18,738 nucleotides of DNA. It comes from Actinomyces sp. HMSC035G02 (GTDB lineage: Bacteria; Actinomycetota; Actinomycetes; Actinomycetales; Actinomycetaceae). The translations under genes and the position numbers were made by a program. Below, piece after piece: positions 14,019-18,738 of the stretch (the stretch's first letter is position 1; every line of letters begins with the position of its first letter). Where the stretch lies: assembly GCA_001838165.1 (NCBI GenBank), contig KV835886.1, forward strand, positions 47,344 to 66,081, written 5' to 3'. Below the pieces are notes generated by a model. That model saw only the letters and a list, made by a program, of their open reading frames with translations. It was not told the origin of the DNA and searched no databases.

Positions 14019-15619
14019 CGCATACTCCTCATCGGGTCCGGTACAGGGGTCAGGCCGACGATGCGCTCGCCGGGAGCAGGAGACAGGGCGGCTAGGTGCT
14101 CGAACCAGGAAGATGATGGTGAAGCGAGTCCGACGATGAGATCGTCGAAAACAGGAGAGGCCGAAAGCAGACCATAGCTGCGCCAACCGTGAACGGTGGA
14201 GGCTCCCAATAATTTGTCTGACAGTCGAGTTGAGGGCCGGGAGGCAGCATCGATAGCCGCCCCCACGTTAACGAGAGCCGGACCCCACACGTTGGATGAA
14301 CCGGGAGGGGAATCTAACTCGACGTAGGGCATAAAAATGAGCGAGGAATCCGTGCTCACGGTGGCGGTACTCAGCAGTGCGCTTGGGCTTCTGAGACCAT
14401 CGCTGACGAATCGCTGACCCGTGGGCACGCTCGTCTCATCGTTGATGACCAGGGTGACCATATCTTTCCTCGGCTCAACGGCCAGGGAGCTTTCCCAGGA
14501 GGCTTCGCCTGTGGCTGCGTAGTGCAGGAAATCCTCGACCGTGGGCGCGGTGTCGTTCTCCGTGGCAGGTAGCGTGCGCAGGTTCGCCAGGCGATCCGAT
14601 GACGGTTTGGTCATGACCATGACCTGAGGATTGGAGCCATCGGGGCCCATAGATACGACAAGTCCAGAGTTGCTTCCAGATGCGAGAAATCCATATTCGC
14701 CTCCGATGACCCATCCGTCGGAGGCACGGACGAGGCGTTCTTGCAGCGTGTACCAGCTGGTGCCTGGGCAGTCTCCGTTGATGCTGTGCCCGGAGGAGGC
14801 ACAGGCCTCGTTTAAGGCCTCCAGGCCGACGCGCTCGCCGGTGTTCACATTCAGGAATCCCGTGAGGTCACCGAGCGACTCGCTCGTTGGGGGTGCTGCG
14901 TGCTCACCCATCCACCCACGCAGAGGCACCCACCCGTCGACGGGGGTTACGGACTCCGGGAAGGAGCCGGTGGAGGCGTCGAAGTCCCACACGTGGGTGG
15001 CGTTCTTATCCCAGGCCTGGCAGGGGACCGTCGCGGGGCTCGTGCAATACAGGCGGACTGGGCCGATGGCTCCCGTGCTCCTGCCGCGCATAGACAGGTG
15101 CTCGTAGGGGGAGTCGGCATCACGTGTCCCCGGAGATGGCCAGCCTGTGGTTGTTGTTCCGTCCGCTGGCGAGATGAGCGTGTTTCCGACGAGGAGGTCG
15201 CCGTCCCACCAGCTGATCCCTTCCTCGTCGTCGACGTCGACGCGCCATAGCTGGCGGGGGGTGGAATAGGAGGCGTCGTAACCGACAGCGACGCGTTGGG
15301 TTCCCTTGTAGCCGACGATGAAGAGGTGTCCGTCGCGCGCGACGTAGTCGTCGATGCGGTCCAGGCCCGCATCGGCCGCGTCGATTTCCCAGGCGAGGCG
15401 CACTCCGTTGATGTAGTTGGAGGACAGGAATCCGGTGTTCTGGGCGCTGCCGTGGTAGCCCCACGAGCCGTTTGCCGACTGGATGACTGCGAGGGCGCAC
15501 AGGATTGATGTGGTGACTATCCACAGGCGTGAGCCGAAGGTGAAGGGACAGATGAGCTTGTACCAGAGGCGGGTGATGGCCCCGGCCTCGACGTAGGCGT
15601 CTTCGTCTGGGAATCTCAT
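14015..15619 (-). CDS. Membrane-anchored PQQ-like beta-propeller protein, A-type copy 2
   Basis: This 534-residue protein has a cytoplasmic head of about 30 residues, one membrane helix (about 31-48) and a large external part. That part opens with SWGYHGSAQNTGF and RLAWEIDAAD, of PQQ-like propeller type. Trp-ended strands recur (QLWRVDVDD, HVWDFDAS, ASWESS). Conserved blocks shared with A1 include GPVRLYC, WDFDASTGSFPESVTP, LTGFLNVNTGERVGL, PDGSNPQVM and the C-terminal DDLIVG...APGERIVGLTP. Cys192 and Cys200, and Cys273 and Cys284, are kept in A1 and may be disulfide pairs. The ATG at 15619 has no ribosome site but a TACGAT box 7 bases upstream, so it is probably leaderless; an upstream extension of the frame is unsupported. 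It forms a two-gene operon with B2. The ligand and function are unknown. Confidence 0.8.
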   Translation of the reverse strand: MRFPDEDAYVEAGAITRLWYKLICPFTFGSRLWIVTTSILCALAVIQSANGSWGYHGSAQNTGFLSSNYINGVRLAWEIDAADAGLDRIDDYVARDGHLFIVGYKGTQRVAVGYDASYSTPRQLWRVDVDDEEGISWWDGDLLVGNTLISPADGTTTTGWPSPGTRDADSPYEHLSMRGRSTGAIGPVRLYCTSPATVPCQAWDKNATHVWDFDASTGSFPESVTPVDGWVPLRGWMGEHAAPPTSESLGDLTGFLNVNTGERVGLEALNEACASSGHSINGDCPGTSWYTLQERLVRASDGWVIGGEYGFLASGSNSGLVVSMGPDGSNPQVMVMTKPSSDRLANLRTLPATENDTAPTVEDFLHYAATGEASWESSLAVEPRKDMVTLVINDETSVPTGQRFVSDGLRSPSALLSTATVSTDSSLIFMPYVELDSPPGSSNVWGPALVNVGAAIDAASRPSTRLSDKLLGASTVHGWRSYGLLSASPVFDDLIVGLASPSSSWFEHLAALSPAPGERIVGLTPVPDPMRSMR

Positions 15620-15626
15620 GGACCCG

Positions 15627-15651
15627 ATCGTAACCGCATCCGCTAGTAACC
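15627..15651 (-). promoter_or_regulatory. Promoter region of the A2-B2 operon
   Basis: On the minus strand a -10 box TACGAT (15627-15632) ends 7 bases before the ATG at 15619, the spacing for a leaderless message. GGTTAC occurs twice (complement at 15630-15635 and 15646-15651), 16 bases apart, one copy overlapping the -10 box; it may be an operator. No good -35 box is visible. Confidence 0.4.
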
Positions 15652-15679
15652 GGGTAATTTTGCTGGCGTCGCAGGCCAG

Positions 15680-15721
15680 ACGAGGCCGGGGCCGGGTTGT
15701 GTGTCCCGGCCGCGGCCTCGT
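15680..15721 (-). terminator. Hairpin terminator after propeller gene B1
   Basis: A 17-bp stem with one mismatch (15689/15712) encloses the 8-base loop TTGTGTGT (15697-15704). It begins 23 bases after the B1 stop codon on the minus strand and about 60 bases before the A2 start, so the two A-B pairs are probably separate transcripts. There is no U-tract. Confidence 0.8.
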
Positions 15722-15744
15722 GAATCGGCCTCGCGTCCTAGGGG

Positions 15745-17250
15745 TCAGCCCGCCCGCTTCGGCGTGATCCCCATGAGGACAGTGTCCGGGTGGGGATAGG
15801 TGCCGAGGTAGGAGCGCAGGCGAGCGCTCCACGAATCCGATCGCGCGGGGTAAGCGATGAGCAGATCATCGTAGAAGAGCGTCGCGTGGTGCGCTCCAAC
15901 GTCCTCCAGCGAAGCCAGCTGGATCCCCGAGGGTGCGGTATACAGGTTCATCGGCGGGTTCTTGTCCGTCGAGTCCTTATCCTTCGGGGGTTGGGAGAGG
16001 ATCAGGGAACCGTCCGTCGCGGGGATCAGGCTCTCCGGATAGGTGCCGGACTCGGCCCCGCCCGCACCATTCGTTGCCATCAGACGACGTCCATTCATCA
16101 GGGAGAAGCTTTCTTTGAAGTGTTCATCCCTCTGTACGCACACGGACGCCCAGGGGATCTCCCCAGAGGTGAGAGTGGTTGTCGCCTGCTCGCTTGTTGG
16201 GAGCGCGATGCGGCCTTCCTCATCCCAGCACGTGGCGGACCCGACGTCCGACACTCGCATGAGCGGATCGGCGAGGCGAGTGCGCGAGACCTCGGTTCCG
16301 TCAGGGGCCAGTGTGACGAGGAGGCGCTGCCTGGGATCGTCCGTTGCTCCCCCCAGTAGCCATCCGTCCGCGACAGGCACCAGAGCATCCGCATAGTAGG
16401 TCGCGCTCTCGACGAGCACTCCGTCAGCCAGGTGGAGGAAGGCTCCGACCTTGCGATCCGTGTACTCAAAATTCCGGGAGACGGGAACGTAGCCGTCGAC
16501 TGGCGTGGCGCTCACAGGGATGCCGGGACCCTGAAGGTCCTCGGAGGACAAGGTCACTTCATATCTCCACGCTTCGGTGCCGTCTTTGTTCCATCCCAGG
16601 CACAGGTAGTCGAAATTCTGAACGGCGCGTGCCTTGTCTCTCGCGTAACAGACGACAACGACGGGCCACGTCACGCGTGAGAAACCTGTGTACCCGGGAT
16701 CGACATGGTCGCCTCCCACGTTGATGAAGGCCGCCGTGTCGTGCGCTACGAAGCGCGTGGTTGCGTCCGCGGGGAGCGGCGTGTCCCAGGTGGCTGTGAC
16801 CTCCCCGTCTGAGACGCGGATCGTCTGTCCAGCGACCACGATGGAGTCCTCCCATGCGAGCATCGGCGAATCGGCATCCGGCACCTCTCGGCGCCACAGG
16901 ACCGAGGGCTTCTCACCGCTCAGGTCGAGGCCGAGGAGCGTGGGAGGCTGGTCCTGTCCTCTGAAGAGGGCGACGAGACGCCCGTCGATCTTCACGTAGG
17001 CCGACAGTGATCCGCCCACGCCGAGGTCCGCGGCCGTCAGCTCCCAGGCGACGTCGAAACCGGAGGCAAAGTCCGGGGAAAGCGCCGAGGAAACCCGAGC
17101 GCTGCCCGAGTACCCGACCGGCCTGTGCGCGCGCCAGGAGGCACCGACTGCCAGCACGCCGACGAGGGCGACGGCCAGTGTGATGGCGAGGCAGCGCAGG
17201 AGGATCGGGAGGGCCTCGCGCAAGGAAGTCAGCTTCTTTGGGAGGTTCAT
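15745..17250 (-). CDS. Membrane-anchored PQQ-like beta-propeller protein, B-type copy 1
   Basis: This 501-residue paralog of B2 keeps its layout: basic N-terminus (MNLPKKL), one membrane helix (about 16-37), then the external part starting with HRPVGYSGSARVSSALSPDF. Conserved blocks include FASGFDVAWE, QPPTL, PSVLWRRE, GQTIRVSDG, VTATW, CLGWNKDGTEAWRYE, NGRRL, DGSLILS and the C-terminal YPHPDTVLMGITPKRA. The four cysteines (201, 217, 341, 371) match those of B2. The middle, about residues 165-195 and 230-330, has diverged strongly, including a TRFVAHDTAAFINVGGDHVD segment that B2 lacks in this form. The ATG at 17250 overlaps the A1 stop codon (ATGA) and follows GGAG by 6 bases. Divergent loops on a fixed frame suggest different binding partners; this is inference. 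Confidence 0.78.
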   Translation of the reverse strand: MNLPKKLTSLREALPILLRCLAITLAVALVGVLAVGASWRAHRPVGYSGSARVSSALSPDFASGFDVAWELTAADLGVGGSLSAYVKIDGRLVALFRGQDQPPTLLGLDLSGEKPSVLWRREVPDADSPMLAWEDSIVVAGQTIRVSDGEVTATWDTPLPADATTRFVAHDTAAFINVGGDHVDPGYTGFSRVTWPVVVVCYARDKARAVQNFDYLCLGWNKDGTEAWRYEVTLSSEDLQGPGIPVSATPVDGYVPVSRNFEYTDRKVGAFLHLADGVLVESATYYADALVPVADGWLLGGATDDPRQRLLVTLAPDGTEVSRTRLADPLMRVSDVGSATCWDEEGRIALPTSEQATTTLTSGEIPWASVCVQRDEHFKESFSLMNGRRLMATNGAGGAESGTYPESLIPATDGSLILSQPPKDKDSTDKNPPMNLYTAPSGIQLASLEDVGAHHATLFYDDLLIAYPARSDSWSARLRSYLGTYPHPDTVLMGITPKRAG

Positions 17251-18738
17251 CGGACGCTCCTTGACGCTTTGTGGGTGGGGGTCAGGCCAACGACGCGCTC
17301 GCCGGGGGCTGCAGACAAGCCTGCAAGGCGCTTGTACCAGGGGGCCTGGGCCGGCGACGAGAAGCCGACGATCAGGTCGTCGAAGATGGGCGTCGCTGCA
17401 AGCATATGGAGGTTCTCCCATCCGGGGACAGCGTAGGAACTGATGGCGTACTTGTCTGAATCGGCTGCGTTGCTGGTGGCATCGGCGGCCGCATTCACGT
17501 CGACGAGAACTGGGTTCCACTCGTACTTGGGGATAAAGGAGGCGGAGGCCACGTTGACGTGGGGGAGAAACACGACGGACGCATCCTTACTGAGCGCGGG
17601 GTTACCCAGCCATACACTGGGGTTGTCGGTGTCAGTTCCGTAGTACCCCATGCCCGTGTTGAACTTTGTGTGCTCGTTGATGACGAGCGGGGTGTCGTAG
17701 CCTCCCGGCAACAAGGTGATCGAGGAGTCCCACGATGCCTCGCCCGTGGCCGCAAAGTGCATGAACTGTTCTGTCGTAGGGGTCTGCGCGGATCCCTGAT
17801 CGGGGAATCTCCGCAGGAACATGAGACGCTCCGAGGCTTGTGCATCCAGGTGCATCACCTGCGGGTTGGAGCCGTCGGGAGCGACGGTCGCGATGTATCC
17901 AACGTGGTCGCCGACTATCCACCCGTCGGAGGCACGCAGGATGAGGTGCTGCTGTTTAAATTTCGCGGTGACGCGGCAATAGGGTTTGCCCTCCGAATCC
18001 TCCAGTGTGGCGGGCCCGCACGCCTCCTCGATGGCGTCCAGGCCGACACGCTCTCCGGTTTCCAGGTTGAGGAAGCCCGTAAGCTCGTCGAGCGTATATC
18101 CCATGGCCGGGCCGGCCGACGATGGCTCCCACGCGCGTAGGGGCACCCAGCCCTCCAGTGGGGTGACGGAGTCGGGGAAGGAGCCGGTGGAGGCATCGAA
18201 GTCCCACACGTGGGTCCCGGTCTTGTCCCAGGCCTGGCAGGGAGCGGACGAGGGGGTGGGGCAGTACAGGCGAACCGGTCCGATCGGCCCCGTGCTCGGT
18301 CCCGCTCCCGAGGGATGCTGATAGGGGGAGCCCCCTAGGCGAACGCCCGGGGTCGGCCAATCCGAGCGCGTCGACCCGTCAGCGGTCGACACCAGGGTGT
18401 TGCCCACGAGCAGGTCATCGCCCCACCAGTTCACCCCATCCTCGTCGTCGTTGATGTCGGTGCGCCACAGCTCGCGCGGGGTGGAATAGGAGGCGTCGAA
18501 GGCGACGACGCTGCGTTGAGCCCCCTTATACCCGACCAGATAGATGTATTTGTCACCAACGCGGAAGGTGTCGATGCGGTCCAGGCCCGCGTCGGCCGCG
18601 TCGATCTGCCATGCCAAGCGCACGCCGTTGACGAAGTTCCCGGAGAGGAATCCGGTGTCCTGTGCGCGGCCGTGGTAGCCCCACGAGCCATTTGCTGACT
18701 GGACGACTGCGAGGGCGCACAGGATTGATGTGGTGACT
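17247..18738 (-). CDS. Membrane-anchored PQQ-like beta-propeller protein, A-type copy 1 (5' end outside window)
   Basis: The gene runs off the right edge: 496 residues are visible, beginning VTTSILCALAVVQSANG inside the membrane helix. By comparison with A2, about 35 N-terminal residues are missing. The first Met-like codon inside the window (GTG at 18623) is in the middle of the homology and is not the start. Blocks shared with A2 include SWGYHGRAQDTGF, RLAWQIDAADAGLDRID, GPIGPVRLYC, WDFDASTGSFP, LTGFLN, RASDGW, PDGSNPQVM, AATGEASWDSS and DDLIVG...APGERVVGLTP. The two cysteine pairs are conserved. The stretch between DGSNPQVM and the C-terminus is much changed. It is coupled to B1 by an ATGA overlap. 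Confidence 0.8.
   Translation of the reverse strand, partial: VTTSILCALAVVQSANGSWGYHGRAQDTGFLSGNFVNGVRLAWQIDAADAGLDRIDTFRVGDKYIYLVGYKGAQRSVVAFDASYSTPRELWRTDINDDEDGVNWWGDDLLVGNTLVSTADGSTRSDWPTPGVRLGGSPYQHPSGAGPSTGPIGPVRLYCPTPSSAPCQAWDKTGTHVWDFDASTGSFPDSVTPLEGWVPLRAWEPSSAGPAMGYTLDELTGFLNLETGERVGLDAIEEACGPATLEDSEGKPYCRVTAKFKQQHLILRASDGWIVGDHVGYIATVAPDGSNPQVMHLDAQASERLMFLRRFPDQGSAQTPTTEQFMHFAATGEASWDSSITLLPGGYDTPLVINEHTKFNTGMGYYGTDTDNPSVWLGNPALSKDASVVFLPHVNVASASFIPKYEWNPVLVDVNAAADATSNAADSDKYAISSYAVPGWENLHMLAATPIFDDLIVGFSSPAQAPWYKRLAGLSAAPGERVVGLTPTHKASRSVR

Larger units (their letters stand above)
12461..18738. repeat. Tandem duplication of the A-B gene pair and its terminator
   Basis: Two units follow each other: 12461-15619 (terminator, B2, A2) and 15680 to beyond 18738 (terminator, B1, A1). 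Gene order, the stop/start overlaps and hairpin loops agree. Stretches remain very similar in DNA: 15426-15518 against 18646-18738 show 6 differences in 93 aligned bases by hand count. The last codons of B plus the terminator also agree closely. Other parts have diverged strongly, so the duplication is not recent overall or has been partly homogenised. Similarity on the lower-coordinate side stops at the hairpin edge. Confidence 0.85.

Noticed and set aside
12461..15721. Repeated hairpins as a CRISPR or short interspersed array
   Set aside because: The copies are kilobases apart, palindromic and located just after stop codons, which fits terminators rather than a CRISPR array.

Overview
The window is about 18.7 kb of high-GC DNA, roughly two-thirds G+C by eye. 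It has dense GC-rich third positions, leaderless start codons preceded by TANNNT boxes, and hairpin terminators mostly without U-tracts. Together with a mycobacterial-type superoxide dismutase, this points to an actinobacterium. The gene content and style fit a host-associated Actinomycetaceae member (Actinomyces/Schaalia type), but that placement is inference. No insertion sequence, phage gene, CRISPR array, rRNA or tRNA was seen, and no gene-free stretch reaches 300 bases.

Left part (1-3765), housekeeping type: a manganese/iron superoxide dismutase and a DUF808 membrane protein on the minus strand, each followed by a hairpin terminator. A methyltransferase is transcribed divergently from DUF808 and appears leaderless. 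Its start codon overlaps the -35 of the DUF808 promoter, and it ends in a perfect 14-bp terminator hairpin.

Middle part (3864-10365): a plus-strand operon of three translationally coupled genes with ATGA overlaps. They encode a SWIM zinc-finger protein and two large alpha-helical-repeat proteins that look like paralogs of the DUF6493 family. SWIM proteins of this kind usually sit beside MoxR AAA+ ATPases and VWA proteins (as in the E. coli yeh locus). Neither is present here, so this is the best candidate for a poorly described system.

Next (10397-10989): a minus-strand YefM-YoeB toxin-antitoxin pair, complete with a textbook operator of two TGTACA cores 12 bp apart overlapping the promoter.

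Right part (11007-18738): all minus strand. Two tandem copies of a gene pair, called here A and B, encode single-pass membrane-anchored extracytoplasmic proteins with PQQ-like beta-propeller character. The order of transcription is A1-B1-terminator-A2-B2-terminator, with A-B stop/start overlaps in each pair. A1 runs off the right edge. A and B themselves share N- and C-terminal motifs, suggesting an old duplication within the pair followed by duplication of the pair. Downstream lies a DUF1266 membrane-anchored protein, apparently from a leaderless GTG, and a small two-helix membrane protein. That operon ends in a hairpin with a U-tract. The stem ACGAGGCCGG recurs in three terminators of the window, each just after a minus-strand gene.
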